Positions 8,361 to 17,997 of a DNA stretch of 64,000 bases are shown in pieces (within the stretch, counting starts at the first letter, position 1; each line of letters begins with the position of its first letter). Under the pieces are notes generated by a model, which worked only from the letters and a program-made list of their open reading frames with translations, was not told the origin of the DNA and searched no databases. Made by a program: the position numbers and the translations under genes. The DNA is from Duffyella gerundensis. GTDB taxonomy: Bacteria > Pseudomonadota > Gammaproteobacteria > Enterobacterales > Enterobacteriaceae. The stretch spans positions 1,618,587 through 1,682,586 of the forward strand of contig NZ_LN907827.1 of NCBI RefSeq assembly GCF_001517405.1, given 5' to 3'.

Positions 8361-9107
8361 TCACTGAAAGCGGGTGGCTTTGTCGCGCGCCAGGCGCTCC
8401 AGCGCGAAGATCACCTGCTGCAGCTGGCGTTCCTGCACCGGATTGAGTGAATCGAAGCGAAAGCTCAGGCGCGGCGTCACGCGGGTTTCATTCTTTTTGC
8501 TCACCGTGCTGCGCTCGCCAACGTGCAGCAGCTGGGCATCCAGCTCAAACTGGCCATATTCGCCCAGCTCAACGCGCATGTTTTTCATGATCTCACCGCC
8601 GTTAAGGCCGTCGGGCAGCGGCTCATCCAGCAGCACACCCATGCCGCCCAGCGACAGATCCTGCAGGCGAAAGCGGGCGGGTTTACCATCGGGCCAGCGG
8701 GTATGGCACCAGAACACCGGCTCCAGCGGTGCCGAAATGCGAAAATATTCGCGGCGCTGAATTTTCAGCAGCTGTTCCGGCAGCGGGGCGATAAACGCCG
8801 GCATGTTTTCCCACTCGCCGACGGTAAACGCCGTCAGCGAAAATTCGATGCGGGCACCCTGCATATCACCGCTGAAGTGGATCTCCGCCACGTCCTGCAC
8901 CACCTGGTTATCGTAATCGTTGCTGCCGAGGTCAAAAATAAGCTGCTGGTCATCCACATGCAGAATACGGCTGATCAGCTGACCCCGCGCATGCGTCACC
9001 ATAATCGGCGCACGAAAGCGTTGTAAATCGCGCAAAACGCCCAGAACCGCCAGCGTGCCGCGTTTGATAAACTGTTCATTATCGTTTTCTTTCACTTCCC
9101 ACTCCAT
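8361..9107 (-). CDS. ycgR: c-di-GMP-binding flagellar brake protein YcgR
   Basis: PilZ-domain protein that binds cyclic di-GMP and slows the flagellar motor. The N-terminal YcgR domain (about 1-105) contains QFIKRGTLAVLGVLRDLQRF. The PilZ domain begins with the ligand-binding QRREYFRISAPL, followed by LQDLSLGGMGVLL, the D/NxSxxG motif. The C-terminus, LSFRFDSLNPVQERQLQQVIF, matches E. coli YcgR. The frame is open back to a TTG at 9155, but a sigma-28 promoter overlaps that region. I therefore choose the ATG at 9107, giving 248 residues against 244 in E. coli, with GGAAGAG upstream. The flagellar-class promoter fits its role. Confidence 0.93.
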   Translation of the reverse strand: MEWEVKENDNEQFIKRGTLAVLGVLRDLQRFRAPIMVTHARGQLISRILHVDDQQLIFDLGSNDYDNQVVQDVAEIHFSGDMQGARIEFSLTAFTVGEWENMPAFIAPLPEQLLKIQRREYFRISAPLEPVFWCHTRWPDGKPARFRLQDLSLGGMGVLLDEPLPDGLNGGEIMKNMRVELGEYGQFELDAQLLHVGERSTVSKKNETRVTPRLSFRFDSLNPVQERQLQQVIFALERLARDKATRFQ

Positions 9108-9140
9108 CCCGATAAAGTGCTCTTCCTTTCTCTGTATTGA

Positions 9141-9167
9141 GTATCGACCTGGCAAAAAAAAACTTTA
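9141..9167 (-). promoter_or_regulatory. Sigma-28 (FliA) promoter of ycgR
   Basis: On the minus strand, TAAAGTTT (9167-9160), 11 bases, then GTCGATAC (9148-9141). The consensus is TAAAGTTT-N11-GCCGATAA: the -35 box is perfect and six of eight -10 bases match. It ends about 34 bases before the chosen ycgR start. Confidence 0.85.
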
Positions 9168-9284
9168 CATATGCGCAGCTTCGGCGCGCGTTGGCGAAAA
9201 AGTTATCACTTAAATCACAGAGTTAGGATCTTTGACTATACTGTTTTTTGTAAAGCATATGGACAGCGAAAACAGGAGTATAAA

Positions 9285-9482
9285 ATGTTCAACAAGCGTG
9301 ACGCGAAGCGTCTGGCAAATGAAGCACAGTCGCGTGGTCAGGATGTTACCGACGACGTGCACAATGAATTGAAAAACGCCGCAGGACAATCCTGCGACTG
9401 GGTGAAACAGAATCCGTGGTCTGGCGTTGGCATCGGTGCCGCGTTAGGTCTGGTCGTTGGCATCTTAATCAGCAAAAAGTAA
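9285..9482 (+). CDS. ElaB/YqjD/DUF883-family membrane-anchored protein
   Basis: A 65-residue protein with a helical charged part, DAKRLANEAQ through NELKNAAG, followed by VKQNPWSGVGIGAALGLVVGILISKK. That is the glycine-zipper membrane anchor typical of the ElaB/YqjD/YgaM family. Members tether to the inner membrane, and YqjD binds ribosomes in stationary phase. This one is shorter than those at the N-terminus. The start at 9285 has AGGAG 7 bases upstream. It lies 11 bases from the next gene and the two are probably cotranscribed and stress-induced. Confidence 0.85.
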   Translation: MFNKRDAKRLANEAQSRGQDVTDDVHNELKNAAGQSCDWVKQNPWSGVGIGAALGLVVGILISKK

Positions 9483-9493
9483 GGAGCAGTACA

Positions 9494-9742
9494 ATGGGTA
9501 TTCTTTCATGGATTATTTTTGGTCTTATTGCCGGTATTATCGCTAAGTGGATCATGCCGGGTAAAGATGGCGGCGGCTTCATTATCACCGTAGTACTGGG
9601 TATTATCGGTGCAGTAGTGGGCGGTTGGATCAGTACGCTGTTTGGTTTTGGTCGCGTTGACGGTTTCAACTTCGGCAGCTTTGTTGTGGCGGTGGTCGGT
9701 GCCATCGTGGTGCTGTGGATCTACCGCAAAGTCAGAAGCTAA
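9494..9742 (+). CDS. GlsB/YeaQ/YmgE-family small membrane protein
   Basis: 82 residues, almost entirely three hydrophobic segments: MGILSWIIFGLIAGIIAKWI, then GGGFIITVVLGIIGAVVGGWI, then FNFGSFVVAVVGAIVVLWIY. The pattern GLIAGxIAkwimPG is the hallmark of the transglycosylase-associated (GlsB/YeaQ) family, small stress-induced inner-membrane proteins of unknown mechanism. It has a strong AAGGAG ribosome-binding site, follows the ElaB-type gene and is closed by a strong terminator. Confidence 0.9.
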   Translation: MGILSWIIFGLIAGIIAKWIMPGKDGGGFIITVVLGIIGAVVGGWISTLFGFGRVDGFNFGSFVVAVVGAIVVLWIYRKVRS

Positions 9743-9766
9743 ATCGCGTCTGATCTGAAGAATCTC

Positions 9767-9795
9767 ATCCGGGCTATGCAGCCCGGATTTTTTTT
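9767..9795 (+). terminator. Rho-independent terminator
   Basis: Stem ATCCGGGC/GCCCGGAT (9767-9774 with 9781-9788) followed by a run of T. It ends the two-gene small-protein unit. Confidence 0.92.
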
Positions 9796-9804
9796 GCCTG
9801 TTAT

Positions 9805-11841
9805 TCAGCGCGCTTGCGGAAACAGTGAGGCGCGAATGTTGTACAGATAGAGCAGCGGCATAAACATCGCATGATCGCTGCGCGCGCAGCGCTCCAGCGT
9901 CAGCAGCAGCTGGCTCAGCTCATCCAGCAGATCCTGATGCGGCACGGCTGAAAACAGGCGCATACGCCGCTTTAAAAACAGCGCCAGCTCATGGAACATC
10001 TGCCCGCTGTCGATGCAATAGCGCTCCAGCACCTCGCGGTGGCGCGCATAATAATCGAAGCAGTTAGCACCCAGCCAGGCTTCCGCAATCAGATCGCCGC
10101 CCGCCATCAGTTCCGGATCGGGATCGAGCCGCCTGCGCGGCAGAATAATATTCACCTTATCGAGCATGCGCGCAATGAACTGCTGGCGCGCCAGCAGCGA
10201 CGAGGCGTTGCGCTCGATCTCCTTGATAAACCGCAGCAGCTCGCGCATGCCTTTACGCACCGCGCGTTTCGCAATCCACGATGGTCGCTTATTGCGGATG
10301 ATCGCCGTCAGCACCACGGCAAACAAAATGCCGATCAGCGCCGAAAGCGCAGCGTTGAGCGTGGCGGTAAGGTTGGGCACGTAATGGTGGCTCAGGCCGA
10401 TAAAACCGGGGATCTGAATGGCCACGCTGAGGCCAATCAGATTGGTGGCAGGCCGCGCAATCACCAGTCCCAGCGCAAACAGCCCCGGCACCAGGCAGAT
10501 CATCAGCGCCTCAAAAGTCACCGCCTGCGGGATCAGCAACGCGATATAAATCACGCTGATCGCCAGCGCAAACAGCACGCCTTTAACAAACAGCTTCATC
10601 GGCGTGATCGGTGAATCGATGGCGGCAAAAAAGGAGCTGAGGATCGCCGCCATCATCGGCGCGGTGGCACCATCGCGCCAGCCGCTGGCAATCCAGAACA
10701 GGCTGGAAAGCAGGGTAGCGAGAAACGCGGTGGAGCAGGAGAGCAGCAGCAGGCCGTTGTCGATATGCCGGTACGCGCGCGGGTTGCTCACCGGCGCGCT
10801 GTCGCTGTCGCTCCACAGATCGCTGCCGCGCTCGCTGACGGTGTGATAGGCCTCCACGATGCGCACCATATTGCTCAGGCGCTCCAGCAATCCGGTCAGC
10901 AGCGCGCACTCTTGCAGCGTCAGCGAGCCCGCCCGCCATTGCGTTTCCAGCGCGTGCTGGCTCTCGCTGAGGGTAACGCGCAGGCTGGCGGCGTCCTGAT
11001 GCGGCTCCTGATTTAACCACAGGATAAATTGCTGAAAGGTCTGCGCGACCGCGGGCGGAAAGGCGATCTGCGCCGCCGCCAGCAGGCTAAGGCGGGTTTC
11101 GATGGCGGTCAGCGTGGGCAGCAGATAAGAGAGATGCTGGTACTGCACGCTCACCAGACGAATCAGGCGCTGCGCCGCTTCACCTTCATAAACGCAGTGG
11201 GTAATCAGCGTCTCCACGTTGAGTGGATAGCTGGCCATTTGCACCAAAATATCGTCACGCGCCAGCGATTTATCATCAGGCTGCACGGTCAGCAACTCCA
11301 CGCACAGCGCGCGTGCGGTCTGAAACCAGGTGCTGATATTCTGCGCCAGTAGATGATGCATCGAGACCGGCATAATCAGCCGATGCACCAGCGTGCTGCA
11401 AATAATTCCCAGCGTGATCTCCTCAATGCGCGAAATCACCGTATTCACGATCAACCCCGGCGTGGTCACCTCGGGAAAACCCATGATCGCGGCGCTGTAA
11501 CCGGCCAGCATAAAAACGTAGCTTTTCGGCGTGCGGTCATGCAGCGACAGATAAAGGCAGGCGGTCACCCATAGAGAAACGCACAGGCTGAACAACAGCG
11601 GGTGCTGCACGGTTTGCGGATAGATCAGCAGGATAAACAGACCGCCAAGCAGGGTGCCCATCAGCCGGAACACCGATTTCGAAATGGTCGAAGCGGCATA
11701 GAGCTGGGAGGTGACGTAAACCGTGGTTAACGCCCAGGCGGGTTTTTCAAAATTCAGAAACAAAGCAACAGATAACGCCAGAAACGCGGCCAGGCAGGTT
11801 TTCGCCGAAAACAGCACCGCGTTTTTTGAAATCCACTTCAT
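9805..11841 (-). CDS. FUSC-family (AaeB/YccS-like) inner-membrane protein
   Basis: The 678 residues have two repeated hydrophobic blocks, each of about five or six spans: residues 8-170 and about 355-520. Each is followed by a helical cytoplasmic part. The first block starts KTCLAAFLALSVALFLNFEKPAWA and the C-terminal one contains RDGATAPMMAAILSSFFAAIDSP. This duplicated layout defines the fusaric acid resistance/AaeB/YccS superfamily, whose best-known members export aromatic carboxylic acids. The AaeA-type membrane-fusion partner is absent here, so efflux function and substrate are unknown. Confidence 0.85.
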   Translation of the reverse strand: MKWISKNAVLFSAKTCLAAFLALSVALFLNFEKPAWALTTVYVTSQLYAASTISKSVFRLMGTLLGGLFILLIYPQTVQHPLLFSLCVSLWVTACLYLSLHDRTPKSYVFMLAGYSAAIMGFPEVTTPGLIVNTVISRIEEITLGIICSTLVHRLIMPVSMHHLLAQNISTWFQTARALCVELLTVQPDDKSLARDDILVQMASYPLNVETLITHCVYEGEAAQRLIRLVSVQYQHLSYLLPTLTAIETRLSLLAAAQIAFPPAVAQTFQQFILWLNQEPHQDAASLRVTLSESQHALETQWRAGSLTLQECALLTGLLERLSNMVRIVEAYHTVSERGSDLWSDSDSAPVSNPRAYRHIDNGLLLLSCSTAFLATLLSSLFWIASGWRDGATAPMMAAILSSFFAAIDSPITPMKLFVKGVLFALAISVIYIALLIPQAVTFEALMICLVPGLFALGLVIARPATNLIGLSVAIQIPGFIGLSHHYVPNLTATLNAALSALIGILFAVVLTAIIRNKRPSWIAKRAVRKGMRELLRFIKEIERNASSLLARQQFIARMLDKVNIILPRRRLDPDPELMAGGDLIAEAWLGANCFDYYARHREVLERYCIDSGQMFHELALFLKRRMRLFSAVPHQDLLDELSQLLLTLERCARSDHAMFMPLLYLYNIRASLFPQAR

Positions 11842-12010
11842 TAAGAGATCGCAGGGTGAACGCTGAAGGCGCGTATCCTGCCAGAATCGTCCTGTTTTGG
11901 CGCGAGGATATGTAAGACAAAGTATTACAAAAATTGGCGGATTTTTTGTTTTTAGTTGCTTACTTTCAATGGGTTATATTTTTTATTCTTCGAAATGCGA
12001 CTGACGAGGA

Positions 12011-12039
12011 ATAAAAAAACCGGGCGCTGCTGGCCCGGT
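12011..12039 (-). terminator. Terminator of the siderophore-receptor gene
   Basis: Stem ACCGGGC/GCCCGGT (12019-12025 with 12033-12039), followed on the minus strand by a run of T. It lies 12 bases past the receptor stop codon. Confidence 0.85.
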
Positions 12040-12051
12040 GTGTTTGGGGCG

Positions 12052-14139
12052 TCAGAAATCGTAGCCCAGCGTGGCGGTAACCGTCCGTTCAGCGCCCCAG
12101 TAGCAGTAACCGGTGCCGTAACAGGCGGCGACATAACGCCGATCGGTGAGATTGTTGGCCGCCAGCTGGAACCAGGCGCCTTTCAGCTGCGGCGTGAAGG
12201 CACCCAGATCGGCGCGCACCGAGGCGTCAAACAGCGTGACCGACGGCATGCGCGTGCTGTTTTCATTGTCCGCCCACTGCTTGCCGAGGTAGCGCACGCC
12301 AGCACCGGCGCGAATACCGCCAGCGAACTGATAGTGCGCCCACAGCGTCGCCATGGCATCCGGCGTCACGTAAGGCGTGTGGCCGCTGTTGCCATCCACC
12401 GCATCTTCAAAGCGCACATGATTCAGCGTCACACCGGCAAGGGTGCTCAACCGTGGCGTCAGCTGATTGCGCGCCTCCAGCTCAAGGCCCCGCGCATGTA
12501 CCTTGCCCGCTGGCGTATAGGTGGCGGTGATCACATCGCGATTGGCGACATCTTTTTGCATCAGGTCGTACAGCGCGATGGAGTAGAAGTCGTCGCTGCC
12601 CGGCGGCTGATATTTCAGGCCCGCTTCCAGCTGCTCAGCGGTGGTGGGTTTCAGCTGCGTGCCATCGGCACCGGTCAGCACCGCCGGGGTAATCGCCTGG
12701 CTCCAGCTGACATAAGGCGAGAGGCCGTTATCAAAGGCGTAAAGCAGGGCCGCACGGCCGCTGACGTGATCGTCCTGACGACGCTTGATGCCGCTGTTAT
12801 CCGCCACGATGCGATCGTAACGGCCGGAAAGGTCAAGGTGCCAGCGATCGTACACCAGCTGATCCTGCAAATAGATCCCGGTTTGGTAGTAGCGGCGCGA
12901 GGCGTTGCTCCAGGTGTAATCCGGCACGGCACCGAGCGTTTCGCCGGTCAGCGCATTCAGCGGCGGCGCACTGAGCCCGCCGGTTGCCTTGCTGAGCTGA
13001 TTGCGGAAACGATGATACTCCGCGCCCAGGGTCAGCGTGTGTGCCAGCGCGCCGGTGGCAAACTCCGCCTGCAGTTGATTATCGATCGCTGCCGCATTAA
13101 GCGACGAGCGTTCACCCGAATAGTAGCGGTTAAGCAGCTCAGCGTTATCGGCGTTCCAGCCAATCTGATAGACCTGATCAAGATCGACACTGGAATGGCT
13201 GTAGCTGCCCACCGAGCGAAACTGCCAGACATCGTTCAGATGGTGGGTAAACTCGTAGCTGTAAATCTGCTGGTGGCGCTTAAAGCGATCCAGCGAGCTG
13301 ATGCCCTCATAAAAGCCGCGGCTCAGCCGTTGGCCGTTATGCTCATTGAGCGAGCCATCGGCTGGCACCGAACCGTGATAGCCGCCGGAAGGATCTTTTT
13401 GCCAGTACGCCTTCAGCAGCAGCGAGGTCTCTTCATTGGGCTGCCAGAGCAGCTGCGGCGACAGCGCATATTTCTCTTCGCGAGTGTGATCGTATTGCGT
13501 ATCGCTGTTACGGGTGATGCCGGTCAGGCGAAAAGCCCACTGTTCGTTGATGGCGTTGCCATAGTCAAAGGCGGCGCTGCTGCTGTTCTGGCTGCCGGCG
13601 GAGAGACGAAAATGCCCCTGTTCGTTAAAGAGTGGGCGTTTGCTGGTCATGTTCACCAGGCCGCCCGGTACCGTTTGCCCATAGAGCGCAGAAGAGGGGC
13701 CTTTGATCACATCGACGCGTTCGAGAAACCAGGGATCGACCTGCATCACATTGAAGCTGCCGCCGTCGCTCATCACCCGCAGGCCATCGAGGAAGGTGTT
13801 ATCAACGTCACCGCCGTGGAAACCGCGCAGCGAAACCGTATCGTAACGGCTGGCGGCACCAGCGAAATTGGTAAACACACCCGGTGTATAGTTCAGCGCC
13901 TGGTTAAGCGTGGCCGCGCCCTGATCTTCGATTTGCTGGCGTGTAACTACGGAAACGGACTGCGCGGTGGTGATCAGCGGGCGATCGCTTTTTGTCGCAC
14001 CGCGGCTGGTTTTAACGTTGTAGCCGTTGGTCGGCGAATCGGCGGACTGTTCCGGTTCGGCGTTAACCACCAGCGTTTGTGCAGCAAGAGTTAACGGCAG
14101 TGTGCACAGCAACAGCAGCGGCTTCAGAGGCGTGTTCAT
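12052..14139 (-). CDS. TonB-dependent receptor, hydroxamate siderophore type (FhuA/FoxA group)
   Basis: Outer-membrane gated channel importing ferric siderophores with TonB energy. The 695 residues carry a signal peptide ending near LAAQTLVVNA. The plug domain (about 50-170) has SVSVVTRQQIEDQGAATLNQAL, SLRGFHGG and VDVIKGPSSALYGQTVPGGLVNM. A 22-strand barrel follows and ends GYDF. The last loop, YVAACYGTGYCYWGAERTVTATLGYDF in two overlapping parts (YVAACYGTGYCYWG then AERTVTATLGYDF), closely resembles FhuA with its paired cysteines and WGAER. Hydroxamates such as ferrichrome or ferrioxamine are therefore the likely ligands. A Fur box lies upstream and a terminator downstream. No transport or siderophore-synthesis genes are next to it. 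Confidence 0.9.
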   Translation of the reverse strand: MNTPLKPLLLLCTLPLTLAAQTLVVNAEPEQSADSPTNGYNVKTSRGATKSDRPLITTAQSVSVVTRQQIEDQGAATLNQALNYTPGVFTNFAGAASRYDTVSLRGFHGGDVDNTFLDGLRVMSDGGSFNVMQVDPWFLERVDVIKGPSSALYGQTVPGGLVNMTSKRPLFNEQGHFRLSAGSQNSSSAAFDYGNAINEQWAFRLTGITRNSDTQYDHTREEKYALSPQLLWQPNEETSLLLKAYWQKDPSGGYHGSVPADGSLNEHNGQRLSRGFYEGISSLDRFKRHQQIYSYEFTHHLNDVWQFRSVGSYSHSSVDLDQVYQIGWNADNAELLNRYYSGERSSLNAAAIDNQLQAEFATGALAHTLTLGAEYHRFRNQLSKATGGLSAPPLNALTGETLGAVPDYTWSNASRRYYQTGIYLQDQLVYDRWHLDLSGRYDRIVADNSGIKRRQDDHVSGRAALLYAFDNGLSPYVSWSQAITPAVLTGADGTQLKPTTAEQLEAGLKYQPPGSDDFYSIALYDLMQKDVANRDVITATYTPAGKVHARGLELEARNQLTPRLSTLAGVTLNHVRFEDAVDGNSGHTPYVTPDAMATLWAHYQFAGGIRAGAGVRYLGKQWADNENSTRMPSVTLFDASVRADLGAFTPQLKGAWFQLAANNLTDRRYVAACYGTGYCYWGAERTVTATLGYDF

Positions 14140-14183
14140 CAGAAAGATCCCTGTTCAGTAAAAGGAATAATGGCAATGCGAAT

Positions 14184-14202
14184 GGCAATGAGAATTATTC
14201 AC
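14184..14202 (-). promoter_or_regulatory. Fur box upstream of the siderophore receptor
   Basis: The 19 bases GGCAATGAGAATTATTCAC match the consensus GATAATGATAATCATTATC at 13 positions, including the core AATGAnAATTATT. It lies 45-63 bases before the start codon, which fits iron repression. Confidence 0.75.
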
Positions 14203-14270
14203 TTTTAGATAAGGATTGCAATCATTGATCTGAAGTTGTAATACCAGGCGGGAGGCGCAGCAGGCAGGGG

Positions 14271-14295
14271 AAAAGCGTGCGGGCGAACCCGCACG
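14271..14295 (-). terminator. Terminator of treA
   Basis: Stem CGTGCGGG/CCCGCACG (14276-14283 with 14288-14295), loop CGAA, followed on the minus strand by C then TTTT. It lies 7 bases past the treA stop codon. Confidence 0.75.
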
Positions 14296-14302
14296 GCAGA
14301 AA

Positions 14303-15973
14303 TTACTTCTTCATGTTCTGGGTGACGTCACCGTAGCTGTTACAGGTGACCTCTTTCGGGCAGTACATATCGAGCAGCTTGAGGGTCACGCCGTTGGTCC
14401 AGCCAAAGCCGTCCTGCAACGGATATTCACCGCCGCCACCGCCGCCCAGACCTTTGCCCTCAACCACATATTTTTCCACCAGCTTTTGCTGGCGGTCATA
14501 GGTGGTTTGCACATTCTTCAGGAAGTGCAGGCCGATATCTTTCGCCAGCGGCTGCTGCTGATAGTTATTCAGCCCTTCCACCGCAACCCATTGCAGCGGC
14601 GCCCAGCCGTTTGGCGCATCCCACTGCTGGCCGTTATTCACCGTAGTGGTCGCCAGGCCGCCCTCTTTGACCAGCTGCTTTTTCACCGCGTCGGCGGTGC
14701 GCTGCGCCTGCTTGTCACCCGCGGCGCGCAGATAGAGCGGGAACAGCGTAGCGGCGGTCAGCTGCGGACGCAGCGCGCGTTTTTTCCAGTCGTAATCGAC
14801 GTAATAGCCCTGTTTCTCATCCCACAGCACGCGGTTAATCGCTTTCTGACGTTTTTCCGCCAGGGCGGCAAAGCGCTGACTGTCATCCGGCTTGTTGGCC
14901 GCTTTACTGGCACGCGCCAGCGTTTGCTCCAGGTGGAACAGCAGACTGTTGAGATCGACCGGCAAAATGTTGGTGGTGTGAATGGTCGCCAGCTCTTTGG
15001 GATTATCCAGCCAGCGTGAACTGAAATCCCAGCCCGAGGCGGCACCGGCGCGCAGATCGCGATAAAGCTCCGCTTTATTCCGCTCCGGCGAGGCGTTTGC
15101 CAGCGCAACGTCCTTCATCCAGGATTCCGTCCGCGGCACATCGCGCGCATCCCAGTACCGGTTCAACAGCGTGCCGTCGCTGAGTTTCACCACGCGCTTG
15201 CCCGCTTCGCCCGCTTTCAGGCCATCTGCATCGGCCATCCAGTAGTTATACTCTCTCTGTAACTGCGGCAGATACTTGCTGTAAACCTGATCGCCGCCGT
15301 GCTGCGCCAGCAGGTCGATCATCAGGCTGAAAAACGGCGGCTGCGATCGGCTGAGATAGTAGCTGCGGTTGCCGTTAGGAATGTGACCATACTTGTCCAG
15401 TTCGTAGGCAAAGTTGTCGACCATATCCTGCACGCGATCCCAGTGACCGCTCTCGGCCAGCCCCAGCATGGTGAAATAAGTGTCCCAGTAATAGACCTCG
15501 CGGAAGCGGCCGCCTGGCACCACATAGGGTTTTGGCAGCGTCAGCAGCGAATCGTACGGGCCCGCTTTCTCACTGGTGCGCGTCAGCACCGGCCACAGAC
15601 CGTCGATATGCTGGCGCAGATTCTGACCCGCTGGCGGCGTATATTTTTCAGCGGCCGCGGGCAGGGTAAAGTTGGTTTCGACAAAGTGTTTCAGATCGAA
15701 ATTGCGCTGATTTTTCTGCATCTGCCAGTCGGCGAGAATCGACGCGGGATCGTATTTCGGCACCGCATCGGCAAAGGTTTTCTGATCCGGGAAGAGTGTC
15801 GCCGCCTGCACCGCATGAAACAGCGGCCCTAAACGCATATCTGGCGGCTGCGGGGCGTTATTCAGCATGCGATCGTTGTCCTGCGCCTGCAGCGACAAGC
15901 TGGTACCGGCAACCAGGGTAGCGATCAGCATGGTGAGCAGCCATTTTCCGTGACGACGTTGTGCTTGAATCAT
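14303..15973 (-). CDS. treA: Periplasmic alpha,alpha-trehalase TreA (GH37)
   Basis: Hydrolyses trehalose to two glucose in the periplasm, allowing its use at high osmolarity. The 556-residue precursor (E. coli 565) has a signal peptide ending near SLSLQAQ. The two trehalase signatures are present: [15 protein letters not shown] (about 153-167) and [10 protein letters not shown] (about 445-454). The catalytic Asp lies in [10 protein letters not shown] and the catalytic Glu in the glycine-rich [20 protein letters not shown] strong AAGGAG site precedes the ATG. It is monocistronic with a downstream terminator. Confidence 0.95.
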   Translation of the reverse strand: MIQAQRRHGKWLLTMLIATLVAGTSLSLQAQDNDRMLNNAPQPPDMRLGPLFHAVQAATLFPDQKTFADAVPKYDPASILADWQMQKNQRNFDLKHFVETNFTLPAAAEKYTPPAGQNLRQHIDGLWPVLTRTSEKAGPYDSLLTLPKPYVVPGGRFREVYYWDTYFTMLGLAESGHWDRVQDMVDNFAYELDKYGHIPNGNRSYYLSRSQPPFFSLMIDLLAQHGGDQVYSKYLPQLQREYNYWMADADGLKAGEAGKRVVKLSDGTLLNRYWDARDVPRTESWMKDVALANASPERNKAELYRDLRAGAASGWDFSSRWLDNPKELATIHTTNILPVDLNSLLFHLEQTLARASKAANKPDDSQRFAALAEKRQKAINRVLWDEKQGYYVDYDWKKRALRPQLTAATLFPLYLRAAGDKQAQRTADAVKKQLVKEGGLATTTVNNGQQWDAPNGWAPLQWVAVEGLNNYQQQPLAKDIGLHFLKNVQTTYDRQQKLVEKYVVEGKGLGGGGGGEYPLQDGFGWTNGVTLKLLDMYCPKEVTCNSYGDVTQNMKK

Positions 15974-16192
15974 CTGTTACTCCTTAACGGGATCATCTCT
16001 AAGTAATTGAGCATACAAACAACTTTAGACGCAATTCCGGAAATGTCCCGTTGCGTCATAGCGAAGTGTGAGCTGGGAAGGGCTTTTGTCAGCAGGATTT
16101 ATTCTCTCCGACTGCCGATGTCGGCGGCCTGATTTGATAAGGTAAGGGCTGGCGGGCGCAGTAAACCCATAGTGAGATTGCGAGGAGGCAAG

Positions 16193-17134
16193 GTGGACGT
16201 TCTGTTTTATCACCCTTCATTTGATGCGGATATCTGGCAGCGCGGCGTCATGCAGCGCTTACCCAATGCGCATTTTCGGTGCTGGCAGCCGGGCGATGAT
16301 GCGCCCGCGGATTACGCACTGGTGCGCTCACCGCCGCTGGAGATGCTGCAGCATCGTGGTGGGCTGAAGGGCGTATTTGCGCTTGGCGCGGGCGTTGACG
16401 ATATTCTTGGTCAGCTGCGTCAGCACCCAACCCTGCTGCATGAGGAGACGCCGCTGCTGCGCCTGGAAGATACCGGCATGGCGCGGCAGATGCAGGAGTA
16501 TGCGGTGTACACCGTACTGGGCTGGTTTCGGCGCTTTGATGATTATCAGCTGCAAAAACAGCAGGCGCACTGGCAACGGCTGGAAAACTATCCGCGCGAT
16601 CGGTTTACCGTGGGCGTACTGGGCGCAGGCGTATTGGGTAGCAGCGTCGCCCGCAGCCTGGCGAGCTGGGGCTTCCCGGTGCGATGCTGGAGCCGTTCAC
16701 CGAAGCAGATCGACGGCGTGACGCCCTTTTATGGCAACGATCGGCGCGCTGACTTTCTGCGTGACTGCCGGGTGTTGATCAATCTGTTGCCCGATACGCC
16801 AGAAACGCAGGGCATTATCGATCATGCGCTGCTCAGCCAGCTGCCCAGCGGCGCGTTTGTACTGAATATGGCGCGCGGCACGCATCTGGTGGAAGCCGAT
16901 CTGCTACAGGCGCTGGAGAGCGGGCAGATCAAGGGCGCGGCGCTGGATGTTTTCGCCACCGAACCGTTGCCGTCAGACAGCCCGCTATGGCGTCATCCGC
17001 GTGTCGCGATCACGCCGCATAATGCCGCTATTACGCTGCCGGATGAGGCGCTGGATTTCATCTGCACCGCCATCACGGCGCTGGAAAACGGCGAGACGCC
17101 GGCAGGCATCGTCGATCGTTCGCGCGGTTACTAA
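16193..17134 (+). CDS. ghrA: Glyoxylate/hydroxypyruvate reductase A GhrA
   Basis: NADPH-dependent reductase turning glyoxylate into glycolate and hydroxypyruvate into glycerate. I choose the GTG at 16193, behind GAGGAGG, giving 313 residues like E. coli GhrA; the frame is open further upstream. The protein starts (M)DVLFYHPSFDADIW and carries FALGAGVDDIL, RLEDTGMARQMQEY, the nucleotide-binding VGVLGAGVLGSSVA (about 145-158), LINLLPDTPET, NMARGTHLV (substrate Arg) and the catalytic His region ITPHNAAIT. Its C-terminus VDRSRGY matches the family. It begins the ghrA-ycdX-ycdY block conserved in enterobacteria. Confidence 0.95.
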   Translation: MDVLFYHPSFDADIWQRGVMQRLPNAHFRCWQPGDDAPADYALVRSPPLEMLQHRGGLKGVFALGAGVDDILGQLRQHPTLLHEETPLLRLEDTGMARQMQEYAVYTVLGWFRRFDDYQLQKQQAHWQRLENYPRDRFTVGVLGAGVLGSSVARSLASWGFPVRCWSRSPKQIDGVTPFYGNDRRADFLRDCRVLINLLPDTPETQGIIDHALLSQLPSGAFVLNMARGTHLVEADLLQALESGQIKGAALDVFATEPLPSDSPLWRHPRVAITPHNAAITLPDEALDFICTAITALENGETPAGIVDRSRGY

Positions 17135-17159
17135 CTTTTAATTCTGACAAGGAAATATT

Positions 17160-17897
17160 ATGTATCCTGTTGATCTGCATATGCATACCGTTGCCAGCAC
17201 CCACGCTTACAGCACGCTGCACGATTACGTTTTTCATGCCAAACAGAACGGCATCAAGCTGTTTGCCATCACCGATCACGGCCCGGATATGGCCGACGCG
17301 CCGCACTACTGGCACTTTATCAACATGAAAATCTGGCCGCGGGTGATCGACGGCGTCGGCGTGCTGCGCGGTATTGAGGCCAACATTAAAAATACGCAGG
17401 GAGACATTGACTGCACCGGCCCGATGCTCGACGTGATGGATCTGATTGTGGCGGGCTTTCACGAGCCGGTATTTCCACCCGCCGATAAAGCCACTCATAC
17501 CGAGGCGATGATCGCCGCCATGGCCAGCGGCCAGGTGCATATCATCAGTCATCCGGGCAACCCGAAGTTCCCGGTGGATATTCCGGCGATTGCCGAAGCC
17601 GCCGCCCGCTACGACGTGGCGCTGGAGATCAATAACTCCTCTTTTACCACCTCGCGCGTCGGCAGCGAGCCCAACTGCCGCGCGGTGGCCGCCGCGGTTC
17701 GTGATGCGGGCGGGCGTTTAGCCTTTGGTTCTGACTCGCACACCGCTTTCACGCTTGGCGATTTCGAGCACTGCCTGCGCATCACCAAAGAGGTCGGCTT
17801 CCCGGAAGATCGCATCCTCAACGTTACGCCGCGCCGCCTGCTCGATTTCCTTGAACAGCGCAGCGGCAAGACGATTGCGGAGTTCGCTGATTTTTAA
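17160..17897 (+). CDS. ycdX: PHP-domain zinc phosphatase YcdX
   Basis: 245 residues of the PHP family. E. coli YcdX is a trinuclear-zinc phosphatase that takes part in swarming. Metal ligands are visible in DLHMHTVAS (His7, His9), [24 protein letters not shown] and the C-terminal GSDSHTAF. The length equals the E. coli protein. It starts 26 bases after ghrA behind AAGGAAAT and is followed 100 bases later by ycdY, whose product binds YcdX in E. coli and increases its activity. Confidence 0.93.
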   Translation: MYPVDLHMHTVASTHAYSTLHDYVFHAKQNGIKLFAITDHGPDMADAPHYWHFINMKIWPRVIDGVGVLRGIEANIKNTQGDIDCTGPMLDVMDLIVAGFHEPVFPPADKATHTEAMIAAMASGQVHIISHPGNPKFPVDIPAIAEAAARYDVALEINNSSFTTSRVGSEPNCRAVAAAVRDAGGRLAFGSDSHTAFTLGDFEHCLRITKEVGFPEDRILNVTPRRLLDFLEQRSGKTIAEFADF

Positions 17898-17997
17898 GCC
17901 TTAGCGAGAGTAGATTTTCCGGGCGATCGCGTGTTAAATGGCGCGCTGTCGCGCCCGTTGTGGCAGCCCGCCTGTTTATCTCTTAAGGAATCGCTGT

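Noticed and set aside
11956..14094. A 712-codon plus-strand frame opposite the siderophore receptor
   Set aside because: It lies antisense to a clear TonB-dependent receptor with Fur box and terminator. Its predicted protein has no domain and an odd composition rich in Arg, His and Gln, typical of shadow frames in G+C-rich DNA.
14400..14430. Glycine run in trehalase as a simple-repeat expansion
   Set aside because: A glycine-rich stretch before the catalytic Glu is normal in GH37 trehalases.
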